A stretch of DNA of 64,000 nucleotides from Catenisphaera adipataccumulans (GCF_014202755.1 NZ_JACHHK010000002.1:62001-126000); one strand, 5' to 3'. Shown: positions 54,577 to 63,139, counted from the first letter of the stretch. The notes: generated by a model from the letters alone, not told the origin. Program-made: numbers and translations.

Positions 54577-54607
54577 AACAGGGGCCGCAAGGTTCCTGTT
54601 TTTGTTT
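54577..54607 (+). terminator. Terminator of the csoR-copA operon
   Basis: AACAGG-g-GCC-gcaa-GG-tt-CCTGTT stem followed by TTTTTG. It overlaps the leader of the next gene. Upstream, TCTCATAATT / AATTGTGAGA (54511-54549) can also fold. Confidence 0.75.
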
Positions 54608-54620
54608 GGGAGATGGAAAA

Positions 54621-56363
54621 ATGCGGAAACGGATCAAAATATATTTTAACGCGATCGACGGCTTGTTATGGTATCAGGCGCTGCTGGCAGGGATCCTGGC
54701 CGGGATCGGTTTTCTGGTACGGCAGCTGATCAATTTTTTGCTGCGCTCATCAGGTCATGTGGCTTTGACTTCAGGAGATTATCGGTTTTTATTTACCACT
54801 TGGCAAGGCTGGCTTCTGCTGGCGGTAGGTTTAGGTGTGCTCGTGCTTTATGAGATCATCGACACCAATGTGAAGATCGTTTATTGTGATGATTTGATCC
54901 ATCGGCGGACCAAGAGCTTCCGGCAGACATTTTTACAGGCGATGAAAGCTTCGCGGCCGCTGTTTTCCCGGCGCGGGGTCTGGACGATTTTCTATATGAG
55001 CCTGCTGGTGCCGTTATGCGGCATCGGCCTGACCGTGCCGGCAACGCGCAATCTGACGATCCCGGATTTTATCACATCGTATATTTACAGCCGGCCGCTG
55101 TTGTTTATAGGTTATGGAGCGGCGGTTGCGGCCGCTGCGATCCTCTGTATCCGCAATCTTTTTGTTTTTCATGAAATCATCTTAGAAGGCAAACCGGTCG
55201 ATGAGGCTTTGGATGCCGCTAAAACTTTGATGCGGCGTAACTGGAAAAACTTTTTAGGACATATCATTTTATTTACACTGGTTCTGGTCGGCATTGTGAC
55301 AGTGCTGACATTAGCCTTGTCAGGCGGTTCCTATGCATTGATCCAATCACTGCATTTATCAACGGAGATGACACGGTTCTGGACCATTTTCACGACCTTG
55401 TTTACGGCCATTGTGGGCAGTATCTTATCATTGGCCATGCTGCCGCTGGAGATCCTGGAAGTAACGATTCTGTATGAGCGCTATCGGGATGAAGCAGTTT
55501 ATACCTTGCCGGAACAGCCGGCCCATGTCAGGCGCAGGGTGCTTGTGATCACGATCTGCCTGGCGGTCTGCACCGCCGGATCGACCGTGATGACCATGTC
55601 GTTCGACCGATTCTTTCCGGCGGCCAGTTCGGTTGGTGTGATCGCGCATCGAACAGGCGGAAAACTGGCGTTTGAAAACAGTGCGGCCGGCATCAAAGCG
55701 GCTGCGCGTCAAGGTGCTGTCGGCAGTGAGACCGATGTACAGCGGACCAAAGACGGCGCCTATATCATCAATCATGACAATACGTTTAAGCGTTTGTATG
55801 GGGATGACCGCAAGCCCTCGGAAATGACGCTGGCAGAAATCAAACAGCTGCATGATGCGGACGGTCATACCGTGCCGACATTGGCAGAATTGCTGAAAAC
55901 ATCCAAAGGGAAGGTTAAATTGTATATTGAGCTGAAAGGAGAAACAGCGGACCGCCGGATGGCAGATGACGTAGTAAAAATGATCCGCAAGTACCATATG
56001 GAAAAGCAGACTGCTGTGATCAGTTTGAAATACGATGTGGTGTCTTATACCGAAAAGAAGTATCCAGATATTGAAACAGGTTATCTGTATTTTGCCGCCG
56101 TGGGACGGGATGAGGATCTGCAGGTCGATGATTTGATCATCGAAGAGGAGATGGCTTCCAATGCGACGATCGAACGGATCCATGAGGCAGGAAAAAAGGC
56201 CATCGTCTGGACGGTCAACGACGAAGAAATGATGTATAACATCCTGCTTTCGGATGCGGATGATCTGATCACCGATGAGGTAAAACAAGCCGTCCGACAG
56301 AAAAAAGCCATTCAGAACCGCAATTATTATGAACGGATCTGGGATCAGATGCTTGATTTCTAA
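54621..56363 (+). CDS. Membrane glycerophosphodiester phosphodiesterase family protein
   Basis: 580 residues. The first ~320 contain about seven to eight membrane helices and match the membrane domain found in front of GDPD domains in Bacillota. The catalytic part starts near 335: AHRTGGKLAFENS (HR..EN, with the usual G replaced by T), VGSETDVQRTKDG, INHD and, later, YIELKGE and VWTVNDE. It hydrolyses glycerophosphodiesters, perhaps from lipoteichoic acid or phospholipid. ATG 54621 follows GGGAG. ThrH gene is convergent. Confidence 0.88.
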   Translation: MRKRIKIYFNAIDGLLWYQALLAGILAGIGFLVRQLINFLLRSSGHVALTSGDYRFLFTTWQGWLLLAVGLGVLVLYEIIDTNVKIVYCDDLIHRRTKSFRQTFLQAMKASRPLFSRRGVWTIFYMSLLVPLCGIGLTVPATRNLTIPDFITSYIYSRPLLFIGYGAAVAAAAILCIRNLFVFHEIILEGKPVDEALDAAKTLMRRNWKNFLGHIILFTLVLVGIVTVLTLALSGGSYALIQSLHLSTEMTRFWTIFTTLFTAIVGSILSLAMLPLEILEVTILYERYRDEAVYTLPEQPAHVRRRVLVITICLAVCTAGSTVMTMSFDRFFPAASSVGVIAHRTGGKLAFENSAAGIKAAARQGAVGSETDVQRTKDGAYIINHDNTFKRLYGDDRKPSEMTLAEIKQLHDADGHTVPTLAELLKTSKGKVKLYIELKGETADRRMADDVVKMIRKYHMEKQTAVISLKYDVVSYTEKKYPDIETGYLYFAAVGRDEDLQVDDLIIEEEMASNATIERIHEAGKKAIVWTVNDEEMMYNILLSDADDLITDEVKQAVRQKKAIQNRNYYERIWDQMLDF

Positions 56364-56366
56364 ATA

Positions 56367-56394
56367 GAAAAAAGCGCAGAGAATATCCTGCGCT
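56367..56394 (-). terminator. Terminator of thrH
   Basis: AGCGCAG-agaatatc-CTGCGCT stem; leftward it is followed by TTTTTT. It covers the thrH stop codon. Confidence 0.82.
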
Positions 56395-56992
56395 ACATTG
56401 CTGCTTTGATGGCGGTCAATAAATCATCGAATTCATCATATGCCGGAATGTCCGGATTGTCCTTGCGGATCTGATCGGTGGTTTTGAATAAGAAACCGGC
56501 CTTGCTGGCTTTGATCATATCCAAGTCGTTGTAGCTGTCGCCGGCGGCAATGGTTTCAAAGCCGATCGACTGTAGCGCTTTGACGGTGGATAATTTGGAA
56601 TTATCGATGCGCATTTTGATGTCGGCGATCGTGCCGTCTTCGTTGATCTGCAGTGAGTTGCAGAATAAGGTCGGATAGCCGAGCTTTTTCATCAGCGGCA
56701 TCGCAAATTCGGTGAAAGTATCGCTGATGATGATGACCTGTGTCATTGTGCGCAGCTCGTCCAGGAAGGCTTTGGCTCCTGGCAGCGGATCGATCGTCGC
56801 AATTGTTTCTTGGATTTCTTTCAGGCCGAGGCCATGTTCTTTTAAGACTTCCAGACGCCAGTGCATGAGTTTTTCGTAGTCCGGTTCATCGCGGGTGGTG
56901 CGGGTCAATTCCGGAATGCCGCTGGCTTTGGAAAAGGCGATCCAGATTTCCGGAACAAGGACGCCTTCCATATCTAAACATACAATATCCAT
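56393..56992 (-). CDS. thrH: Bifunctional phosphoserine phosphatase / homoserine phosphotransferase ThrH
   Basis: HAD hydrolase of 199 residues. The sequence closely follows ThrH: CLDMEGVLVPEIWIAF (nucleophile Asp and general acid Glu in place of the usual DxD), TRDEPDYEKLM, IISDTFTEFA and AAGDSYNDLDM. It removes phosphate from phosphoserine and can transfer it to homoserine. Start at 56992 follows AGGAGGA. No serA, serC or thrB nearby. Function in this organism is from the family only. Confidence 0.88.
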   Translation of the reverse strand: MDIVCLDMEGVLVPEIWIAFSKASGIPELTRTTRDEPDYEKLMHWRLEVLKEHGLGLKEIQETIATIDPLPGAKAFLDELRTMTQVIIISDTFTEFAMPLMKKLGYPTLFCNSLQINEDGTIADIKMRIDNSKLSTVKALQSIGFETIAAGDSYNDLDMIKASKAGFLFKTTDQIRKDNPDIPAYDEFDDLLTAIKAAM

Positions 56993-57083
56993 TTGGGATC
57001 CTCCTGTTGAATACACACAGTATACCATAGAAACGAATGCAGACGAATGTTTGGTTATACAGCGAATAGATCGAAGTGATGAA

Positions 57084-57117
57084 TAAAAACCGTGAGATCA
57101 GCAGACCTCACGGTTTT
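57084..57117 (-). terminator. Terminator of nrdG
   Basis: AAAACCGTGAG-atcagcagac-CTCACGGTTTT, a long stem with a T-run in both directions. Confidence 0.88.
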
Positions 57118-57639
57118 CTATTCCATATACAATACAATTTTTCCTTCTTTTCGGGTCTTGGGTACATCGATGATGCGCTGATTTTCTGATCCGCGGAAAG
57201 CGAGTACCAGATTCTTCTGCTCTTCAATGAAAGGACCGTCCACCAGGACATCCAGATACGACAGGAATTCATCGGTAACTTCACAGTGCTTGCGCTGGCC
57301 GGGCATCAGATCTTTATCCAGGACAAATCCCGTGAAGCACCAGATATTTTTCTGTGGATACTGGGTTTTGATCTTGCGGCAGAGATTGACCAGTTCACGT
57401 TGGTTTTCCGGTTCAAACGGTTCACCGCCTAAAATGGTCAGGCCTTCGATGTAGTCGTGTTCCAAAAAATCGAGAATTTCTTTTTCCGTATCTGCCGTGT
57501 ATGGCTGTCCGTAATGAAAATCCCAGGTCTGCGGCTGAAAGCAGCCCTTGCAGTGGTTGGTGCAGCCAGAAACGAATAAAGTAATGCGTACACCTTCGCC
57601 GTTGGCGATATCATATTTTTTAATATTTCCGTAATACAT
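57118..57639 (-). CDS. nrdG: Anaerobic ribonucleotide reductase activating protein
   Basis: Radical SAM enzyme of 173 residues. The FeS-binding motif is CTNHCKGC (CxxxCxxC, about residues 26-33), followed by LTILGGEPFEPENQ. It uses SAM to make the glycyl radical on NrdD, allowing DNA precursor synthesis without oxygen. Start at 57639 has AAGGAGA eight bases upstream. It usually follows nrdD directly; here a 2.4-kb segment with hcp and a DUF488 gene in the opposite direction lies between them, and both have their own promoters sharing an operator-like palindrome. Confidence 0.94.
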   Translation of the reverse strand: MYYGNIKKYDIANGEGVRITLFVSGCTNHCKGCFQPQTWDFHYGQPYTADTEKEILDFLEHDYIEGLTILGGEPFEPENQRELVNLCRKIKTQYPQKNIWCFTGFVLDKDLMPGQRKHCEVTDEFLSYLDVLVDGPFIEEQKNLVLAFRGSENQRIIDVPKTRKEGKIVLYME

Positions 57640-57658
57640 GATGATTCTCCTTTTGAAT

Positions 57659-57688
57659 AAAAAACCAGGAGTGAGGAATTCACTCCTG
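57659..57688 (-). terminator. Terminator-like hairpin in the nrdG leader (possible attenuator)
   Basis: CAGGAGTGA and TCACTCCTG (57666-57688) form a perfect 9-bp stem followed leftward by TTTTTT, just 14-20 bases before the nrdG start and after its promoter. As placed it would stop most transcripts before nrdG unless something prevents folding. No antiterminator pairing was identified. Confidence 0.65.
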
Positions 57689-57796
57689 ATCAAATTTAAA
57701 CAGTCTTGGCTGTTTCTGGGGGCAATTCTATATACACTCTGTCAAGTCTATACACATCTTTAGTCCACCCATTGTGGCTCATCAAATTCCAACTAC

Positions 57797-57825
57797 AGTA
57801 TAGCACAAGTTGAAGGTTCAACCAA
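57797..57825 (-). promoter_or_regulatory. nrdG promoter overlapping a TTGA-N4-TCAA palindrome
   Basis: Leftward TTGGTT (57820-57825), 17-base spacer, TATACT (57797-57802). GTTGAAGGTTCAAC (57809-57822) fills the spacer edge; the nrdD leader has GTTGAGGGTTCAAC. Confidence 0.65.
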
Positions 57826-57922
57826 TCTTTTTTGCATTTTTTCGGCTTTTCGTTTGAAGACCTATTTTTCTTGTGAATGAAATAGATTGATATGGATAAA
57901 AAGTGCGGGCTATTTTCCGTTT

Positions 57923-57938
57923 TGTTGTTTAAACAACA
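57923..57938. promoter_or_regulatory. 16-bp perfect palindrome upstream of hcp
   Basis: TGTTGTTTAAACAACA, 81 bases before the hcp start. CRP/FNR-type regulators of nitrosative stress (such as HcpR) bind palindromes of this general form; regulator not identified here. Confidence 0.55.
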
Positions 57939-58018
57939 TAAAGATCGACAAAATGATTGTATGGTTAAGGCATAAAGCTGCAGAACGTGCATGTGCTTTA
58001 TGGGAAAGGATGAAGAAA

Positions 58019-59668
58019 ATGAATCATACAATGTTTTGCTATCAGTGTCAGGAAACCGCGAAAGGAACCGGCTGCACTTTAGCCGGCGTATGCGGAAAGA
58101 ATGCTCAGACTGCGAGAATGCAGGATTTATTGATTTACGTAACAAAAGGGTTATCCGTTGTCACTACGCGTCTTCGTGCAGAAGGGAAAGCGGTAGATAA
58201 GAATGTCAATCATTTAGTGACTGTGAATCTTTTTACGACCATTACCAATGCCAACTTTGATTTCGATGCAATTTGCGCCAGAATCGAAGAAACGCTATCG
58301 GTCAAGGAAGATTTGATTGAACAACTGACCAATCGTACTGATCTTCCGGATGCAGCGCTTTGGAACGGAACAAAAGCGGAATTTGAAGCAAAATCTGCAT
58401 CCGATGAGGTCGGAGTATTAGCCACGAAAAATGAAGACGTTCGCTCTCTTCGAGAATTGATCACATACGGATTGAAAGGCTTGGCGGCCTATACGAAACA
58501 TGCCAATGCCCTTCTTCAGGAGAACGAAGAGATTGATGCGTTCCTTCAGAAAGCCCTGGCTAAGACGCTGGATGACCGCTTGACGGTAGATGATCTTGTT
58601 GCATTGACGTTGGAGACCGGGAAATACGGCGTTGAAGGAATGGCACTTTTAGATGCGGCGAATACTGGTGCGTATGGGAATCCAGAAATGACAACGGTTG
58701 ATATCGGAGTTAGAAAAAATCCAGGCATCCTTGTATCTGGTCATGACCTGAAAGATCTTGAGCAGCTGCTGGAACAGACAGCAGGAACAGGCGTAGACGT
58801 ATACACGCATTCAGAAATGCTTCCGGCTCATTATTATCCGGCATTTAAAAAATATCCGCATTTTGCGGGCAATTATGGAAATGCATGGTGGAAACAGCGA
58901 GAAGAGTTTGAAACATTCAACGGCCCGATTTTAATGACCACAAATTGTGTTGTGCCGCCGGCTGAAAGTTATAAAGAAAGACTTTGGACAACTGGTGCTG
59001 CCGGTTTCCCTGGATGCAGGCATATTGAGGGAAAGTATGGCGAAGTGAAGGATTTTTCAGCGATCATCGAACAGGCGAAACAGTGCCCGGCGCCGCAGGA
59101 AATTGAAACGGGAAGTATTGTCGGCGGTTTTGCACATGAGCAGGTATTTGCGCTTGCGGATCAGATCGTGGATGCCGTTCGATCTGGTGCGATCAGAAAG
59201 TTCGTGGTCATGGCTGGCTGCGACGGCCGAATGAGGACGAGAAACTATTATCGTGAGTTTGCAGAAAAACTTCCGAAGGATGTTGTGATCCTTACAGCCG
59301 GATGTGCAAAGTATAAATATAACAAGCTGGATCTAGGCGATATTGGAGGGATCCCTCGTGTGCTTGATGCCGGACAGTGCAACGATTCTTATTCTTTGGC
59401 GCTGATTGCCTTGAAACTGAAGGAAATTTTCGGAGCAGAAGACATCAATGATTTACCGATCGTCTATAATATTGCCTGGTATGAACAGAAAGCCGTGATC
59501 GTGCTTTTGGCGCTGCTTTCTCTTGGTGTAAAGAATATTCATCTTGGACCGACTCTGCCGGCATTCCTTTCACCGAATGTAACAAATGTCCTTGTAAATA
59601 ATTTTGGCATTGCCGGCATTGGTACAGCGGACGAAGACTTAAAGCTATTCTTTGGAGAAAATAATTAA
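58019..59668 (+). CDS. hcp: Hybrid cluster protein / hydroxylamine reductase
   Basis: 549 residues. The N-terminal cysteine set (Cys7, Cys10, Cys19, Cys25 in [17 protein letters not shown]) binds a cubane-type FeS cluster. Downstream hybrid-cluster ligands lie in [29 protein letters not shown] and the AGCAKYKYN region. Hcp reduces NO (or hydroxylamine) and protects anaerobes from nitrosative stress. ATG 58019 has AAAGGA eight bases upstream; earlier in-frame starts lack a site and run through the operator. It has its own palindromic regulatory site and is followed one base later by a DUF488 gene. No partner reductase hcr nearby. Confidence 0.95.
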   Translation: MNHTMFCYQCQETAKGTGCTLAGVCGKNAQTARMQDLLIYVTKGLSVVTTRLRAEGKAVDKNVNHLVTVNLFTTITNANFDFDAICARIEETLSVKEDLIEQLTNRTDLPDAALWNGTKAEFEAKSASDEVGVLATKNEDVRSLRELITYGLKGLAAYTKHANALLQENEEIDAFLQKALAKTLDDRLTVDDLVALTLETGKYGVEGMALLDAANTGAYGNPEMTTVDIGVRKNPGILVSGHDLKDLEQLLEQTAGTGVDVYTHSEMLPAHYYPAFKKYPHFAGNYGNAWWKQREEFETFNGPILMTTNCVVPPAESYKERLWTTGAAGFPGCRHIEGKYGEVKDFSAIIEQAKQCPAPQEIETGSIVGGFAHEQVFALADQIVDAVRSGAIRKFVVMAGCDGRMRTRNYYREFAEKLPKDVVILTAGCAKYKYNKLDLGDIGGIPRVLDAGQCNDSYSLALIALKLKEIFGAEDINDLPIVYNIAWYEQKAVIVLLALLSLGVKNIHLGPTLPAFLSPNVTNVLVNNFGIAGIGTADEDLKLFFGENN

Positions 59669-59669
59669 A

Positions 59670-60035
59670 ATGCATGAAATAAAAATTGTTCGGGTTTATG
59701 AACTGAAACCAGATATGGAAGGATATCGTATCTTGATTGATAAAATTTGGCCAAGAGGTCTCCGGAAGGAGGCTCTTGAGCCGTTTGAATGGGCAAAAAG
59801 TATTACCCCTACAGATAAACTTAGAAAATGGTTCGGACATGATCCGGATCGTTTTGAGGAATTTACCCGAAAATATCAGAAAGAATTGACAGAGAATCCA
59901 TTTGCGGAGGAATTTGTAAAAAGAGTCAGGGACATTCTGGATGAACAGGATGTACTGCTGCTGTATGCCGCAAAAAATGAGCATGTAAATCACGCACTTG
60001 TTTTGAAAGAGTGGCTGGAAGAAAAGCTTAGATAA
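59670..60035 (+). CDS. DUF488 family protein
   Basis: 121 residues. The family features VYELKP..GYRILIDKIWPRGL, WAKSITPTDKLRKWFGHD and a late LLYAAKNEHVNHALVLKEWL are present. The DUF488 family has no firm biochemical role. In anaerobes it is often beside redox or nitrosative-stress genes, and here it is one base after hcp, so it is surely in the same transcript. ATG 59670 is chosen over a TTG at 59652 inside hcp. A strong terminator follows. Confidence 0.85.
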   Translation: MHEIKIVRVYELKPDMEGYRILIDKIWPRGLRKEALEPFEWAKSITPTDKLRKWFGHDPDRFEEFTRKYQKELTENPFAEEFVKRVRDILDEQDVLLLYAAKNEHVNHALVLKEWLEEKLR

Positions 60036-60052
60036 TATTGATCTAAGCTTTT
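60024..60052 (+). terminator. Terminator of hcp-DUF488
   Basis: AAGCTTAGAT-aatattg-ATCTAAGCTT then TTT; it overlaps the DUF488 stop. Confidence 0.88.
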
Positions 60053-60061
60053 TATCTGCCA

Positions 60062-60103
60062 TAAAAAAATAACTTACCTTTTGGGGGAAAAGGTAAGTTA
60101 TTC
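60062..60103 (-). terminator. Terminator of nrdD
   Basis: AATAACTTACCTTTT and AAAAGGTAAGTTATT form a 15-bp stem around a short G-run; leftward seven T residues follow. Confidence 0.92.
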
Positions 60104-60111
60104 TCTATTGT

Positions 60112-62262
60112 TTATAGGTGCAGCACGCGCTCTTTGATTTCCTGCGTACGTCCTTGGTTCCAGAACTGGGTACCGATGTATCCGCAGGTCCGGCGGGCTA
60201 CATTCATCTTCTCCTGATCGGTGTTGCCACAGTTCGGGCATTTCCAGATCAGTTTGTGGTTCTTGTCTTCCACAATTTCGATCTCACCATCGTAACCGCA
60301 TACCTGGCAGTAATCGCTCTTGGTATTCAGCTCGGCGTACATGATGTTGTTGTAGATGTGCTTCATGACGGCCAATACGGCTTCGATGTTGTTCTTCATA
60401 TCCGGCACTTCGACATAACTGATGGCGCCGCCCGGAGACAGCTTCTGGAATTCAGATTCCAGTGTCAGTTTATCGAATGCGTTGATTTCTTCCGTAACGT
60501 GAACATGATAGCTGTTCGTGATGTAGTTCTTATCTGTTACGCCCGGGATGATTCCGAAACGATCCTGCAGACATTTAGCGAACTTGTACGTCGTCGATTC
60601 CATCGGCGTACCGTACAGACTGAAGGAGATGTTCGTCTCTTCACGCCATTTTGCGCAGGCATCGTTCAGATACTGCATGACTTTCAGGCCGAATTCCTTG
60701 CCGACCGGGTCGGTGTGGGAATGACCGGTCATATAGCGGACGCATTCGCATAAGCCGGCATAGCCAAGGGAAATCGTTGAATAATTGTCGTACAGCAATT
60801 TATCGATCGGCTCACCTTTTTCCAGACGGGCCAGGGCACCGTTCTGCCATAAGATCGGTGCGACATCCGACGGCGTTCCCAGCAGACGGTTGTGACGGAT
60901 CATTAGTGCACGGTAGCACAGATCCAGACGCTCGTCCATGATCTTCCAGAATTCATTCATGTCCTGCTTTGAGCTGCAGGCCACGTCGACCAGGTTCAGC
61001 GTCACAACACCTTGATTGAAACGTCCGTAATATTTATGGTTGACCGGATCCGGTGTCAGGAAGGAACGGCAGCCCATGCACGGATACACGTCGCCGCCTT
61101 TTAATTCTTTCATGATCTTTTCGGAAATATAATCCGGCACCATACGCTTAGCGGTGCACTTTGCCGCTAAACGAGTCAAGTAGTAGTACTTACTATCTTC
61201 GTGAATGTTATCTTCTTCCAGGCAGTAGATCAATTTCGGGAATGCCGGCGTAATATAAACGCCTTTTTCATTCTTCACACCGCGGATGCGCTGCTTCAGC
61301 ATTTCTTCGATGATCAAAGCCAAGTCATCGCGTGTCTGTCCTTCCGGAACTTCATCCAGATACATGAAGACGGTTACGAACGGCGCCTGACCGTTAGTTG
61401 TCATCAGTGTGATGACCTGATACTGAATCGTCTGCACACCTTTTTCGATCTCGCGGCGGACACGCATCTCCGCTACCTGATTGATCTTTTGTTCATCATA
61501 CGGAATACCGGAATCCTGGAATTCCTGACGGACCGCGCTGCGCTCTTTCTGGCGGCTGACTTCGACAAACGGTGCTAAGTGAGACAACGTGATGCTCTGG
61601 CCGCCGTATTGGCTGGAAGCAACCTGTGCAATGATCTGCGTTGCGACGTTGCAGGCGGTTGAAAAACTGTGCGGTTTTTCGATCATCGTTTCGGAGATGA
61701 CCGTACCATTTTGTAACATGTCTTCCAAATTGACCAGGCAGCAGTTATGCATATGCTGAGCGAAATAATCGGCGTCATGGAAATGGATGATGCCTTTTTC
61801 GTGGGCTTCCGAAATATCCTGCGGCAGCAGGAAACGTTTCGTGATGTCCTTGGATACTTCGCCGGCCATGTAATCACGCTGCACACTGTTGACCAACGGG
61901 TTCTTGTTTGAGTTTTCCTGTTTCACTTCTTCGTTCTGACGCTCCAGCAGGCTCATGATCTGCTTATCGGTCGAATTGGCCTTGCGGACCAAAGCACGCT
62001 CATATCGATAGGTGATATAATTGTGGGCAACCGAATAGTATCCTTTTTCCATGATGCCGGTTTCCACCATATCCTGGATCTCTTCGACATTGGCACTGCG
62101 CTTCAGATCTTTGCATTGAGCGGCAACCGATTCAGAAATCTCCTGAATGTCTTTTTCGCTCATCGGCGAGTGCGCCGTTGCTTTGTTTGCTTTGCGGATC
62201 GCATTGGCAATCTTATCAATGTTGAAATTGACTTCTTCACCGCTTCGTTTGATTACGTTCAT
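60112..62262 (-). CDS. nrdD: Anaerobic ribonucleoside-triphosphate reductase
   Basis: Glycyl-radical enzyme of 716 residues that reduces ribonucleotides in the absence of oxygen. The N-terminal ATP-cone (IKRSGEEVNFNIDKIANAIRKA, about 4-90) is the allosteric site. The catalytic barrel follows. Near the C-terminus two CxxC pairs (CQVCGYDG and CPNCGN) bind zinc, and RTCGYIGTQFW (radical Gly about 694) carries the radical made by NrdG. Start at 62262 follows AAGGAAGG. All key residues are present. Confidence 0.97.
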   Translation of the reverse strand: MNVIKRSGEEVNFNIDKIANAIRKANKATAHSPMSEKDIQEISESVAAQCKDLKRSANVEEIQDMVETGIMEKGYYSVAHNYITYRYERALVRKANSTDKQIMSLLERQNEEVKQENSNKNPLVNSVQRDYMAGEVSKDITKRFLLPQDISEAHEKGIIHFHDADYFAQHMHNCCLVNLEDMLQNGTVISETMIEKPHSFSTACNVATQIIAQVASSQYGGQSITLSHLAPFVEVSRQKERSAVRQEFQDSGIPYDEQKINQVAEMRVRREIEKGVQTIQYQVITLMTTNGQAPFVTVFMYLDEVPEGQTRDDLALIIEEMLKQRIRGVKNEKGVYITPAFPKLIYCLEEDNIHEDSKYYYLTRLAAKCTAKRMVPDYISEKIMKELKGGDVYPCMGCRSFLTPDPVNHKYYGRFNQGVVTLNLVDVACSSKQDMNEFWKIMDERLDLCYRALMIRHNRLLGTPSDVAPILWQNGALARLEKGEPIDKLLYDNYSTISLGYAGLCECVRYMTGHSHTDPVGKEFGLKVMQYLNDACAKWREETNISFSLYGTPMESTTYKFAKCLQDRFGIIPGVTDKNYITNSYHVHVTEEINAFDKLTLESEFQKLSPGGAISYVEVPDMKNNIEAVLAVMKHIYNNIMYAELNTKSDYCQVCGYDGEIEIVEDKNHKLIWKCPNCGNTDQEKMNVARRTCGYIGTQFWNQGRTQEIKERVLHL

Positions 62263-62302
62263 ATTGTACCTTCCTTCCTAAAAATAAAACGGTATTTTGA
62301 AA

Positions 62303-62322
62303 TTAGTTGAGGGTTCAACTAA
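62303..62322. promoter_or_regulatory. Palindrome in the nrdD leader
   Basis: TTAGTTGA-GGGT-TCAACTAA, perfect 8-bp arms. The core GTTGAGGGTTCAAC is nearly the same as in the nrdG promoter (one base differs). It lies just downstream of the nrdD transcription start, a position suited to repression. Confidence 0.65.
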
Positions 62323-62340
62323 TTCAGCTTGCGTACTTTT

Positions 62341-62368
62341 AGTATACTGATAAAATTTTTTAAATCAA
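62341..62368 (-). promoter_or_regulatory. nrdD promoter
   Basis: Leftward TTGATT (62363-62368), 16-base spacer, TATACT (62341-62346). A related TCAACCCTTGA (62365-62375) overlaps the -35 box. Confidence 0.65.
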
Positions 62369-62431
62369 CCCTTGAATTTCTATGCCAATTTGCTTTTGCT
62401 TTATATAAAATGGAAAACGCAAAATATTTTT

Positions 62432-63031
62432 TTATTGGATCTCTGTACGGGCATAAATGACCCGCCCGATGATCTGCACCGGCAGTGTTTCAACTTCCTC
62501 CGCTGTGAAAATTTTTGTCTCTACATCGGGATTGGCGGCCTCCAATAATAAAAATTTCTGTTTTTTGATGACTCGCTTGACGGAGACTTCTTCATGTCCG
62601 ATCAAAACGACCGCGATCGTACCGCTGGGCACGTCGCTGCATGCTTCCACATACAATAAGTCACCATCATGGATCTTCGCATTGATCATCGAGTTGCCGG
62701 TCACGCGTAAGAAGTAATCTCCTTTCTTGTAATCTTCTTCGCTGACCGACAAATAGCCTTCCAGATTTTCTTCGGCCAATAAACCATAGCCGGCCTTGAC
62801 CACGCCCAATAATGGTTTTTCAAACGCAAACTCTGACATCCGCGTCAGTTCATCCAGATCCAGATGCATCAGGTCTGAGAGCTTTTCCAGCGTATCCGGT
62901 GAAACTTTCTTGGTCTGACCGCTGCACCAGCGTGAAACCGTTGATTTGGTCACGCCGATCTGACGGGCGATGTCTTCATTGGTAATGTTGTTCTGTCTTT
63001 TGTACTCCTGCAGGATTTGTTGGATGTTCAT
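62432..63031 (-). CDS. LexA/HdiR-like self-cleaving repressor
   Basis: 199 residues. An N-terminal XRE helix-turn-helix (about 1-60, NEDIARQIGVTKSTVSRWCSG) is joined to an S24 peptidase domain. The cleavage bond Ala80-Gly81, Ser114 (GNSM) and Lys152 (SVKRV) form the autoproteolysis set. On DNA damage, RecA filaments should trigger cleavage and induce target genes. This HTH-S24 layout is like HdiR of lactococci rather than classical LexA with its winged helix. Start at 63031 (MNIQQILQEY); the long upstream frame runs into the neighbour. It is divergent from a Y-family polymerase, the likely target. Confidence 0.9.
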   Translation of the reverse strand: MNIQQILQEYKRQNNITNEDIARQIGVTKSTVSRWCSGQTKKVSPDTLEKLSDLMHLDLDELTRMSEFAFEKPLLGVVKAGYGLLAEENLEGYLSVSEEDYKKGDYFLRVTGNSMINAKIHDGDLLYVEACSDVPSGTIAVVLIGHEEVSVKRVIKKQKFLLLEAANPDVETKIFTAEEVETLPVQIIGRVIYARTEIQ

Positions 63032-63037
63032 ACTTCT

Positions 63038-63043
63038 ATTATA
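63038..63043 (-). promoter_or_regulatory. -10 box of the repressor gene, six bases from the start codon
   Basis: Leftward TATAAT ends six bases before ATG 63031. No ribosome binding site fits between them. The -35 box is weak. Confidence 0.65.
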
Positions 63044-63078
63044 CACAAAATATGGAACAAATACAGATGAAAATAAAA

Positions 63079-63101
63079 AAGTTGCATAAAAGTTGCATAA
63101 A
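63079..63101. promoter_or_regulatory. Tandem repeats in the repressor/polymerase gap, candidate operator
   Basis: AAGTTGCATAAA occurs twice head-to-tail (63079-63090 and 63090-63101); a further TGCAT lies at 63114-63118. They sit immediately upstream of the polymerase promoter and are the best candidate sites for the repressor. Confidence 0.5.
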
Positions 63102-63104
63102 TGG

Positions 63105-63133
63105 TTGAAAAAATGCATCGCTGTTTCTATAAT
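63105..63133 (+). promoter_or_regulatory. Polymerase promoter placed for a leaderless mRNA
   Basis: TTGAAA (63105-63110), 17-base spacer, TATAAT (63128-63133), both near consensus. The ATG is six bases after the -10 box. Confidence 0.8.
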
Positions 63134-63139
63134 GAAAGC

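Noticed and set aside
57696-58145. Minus-strand ORF of 149 codons upstream of nrdG
   Set aside because: It covers the hcp start, the hcp operator and the nrdG promoter; no ribosome binding site and no recognisable protein features.
62303-62322. NrdR box in front of nrdD
   Set aside because: The palindrome TTAGTTGA-N4-TCAACTAA does not resemble the ACA...TATnTTGTGT style of NrdR boxes that I know.
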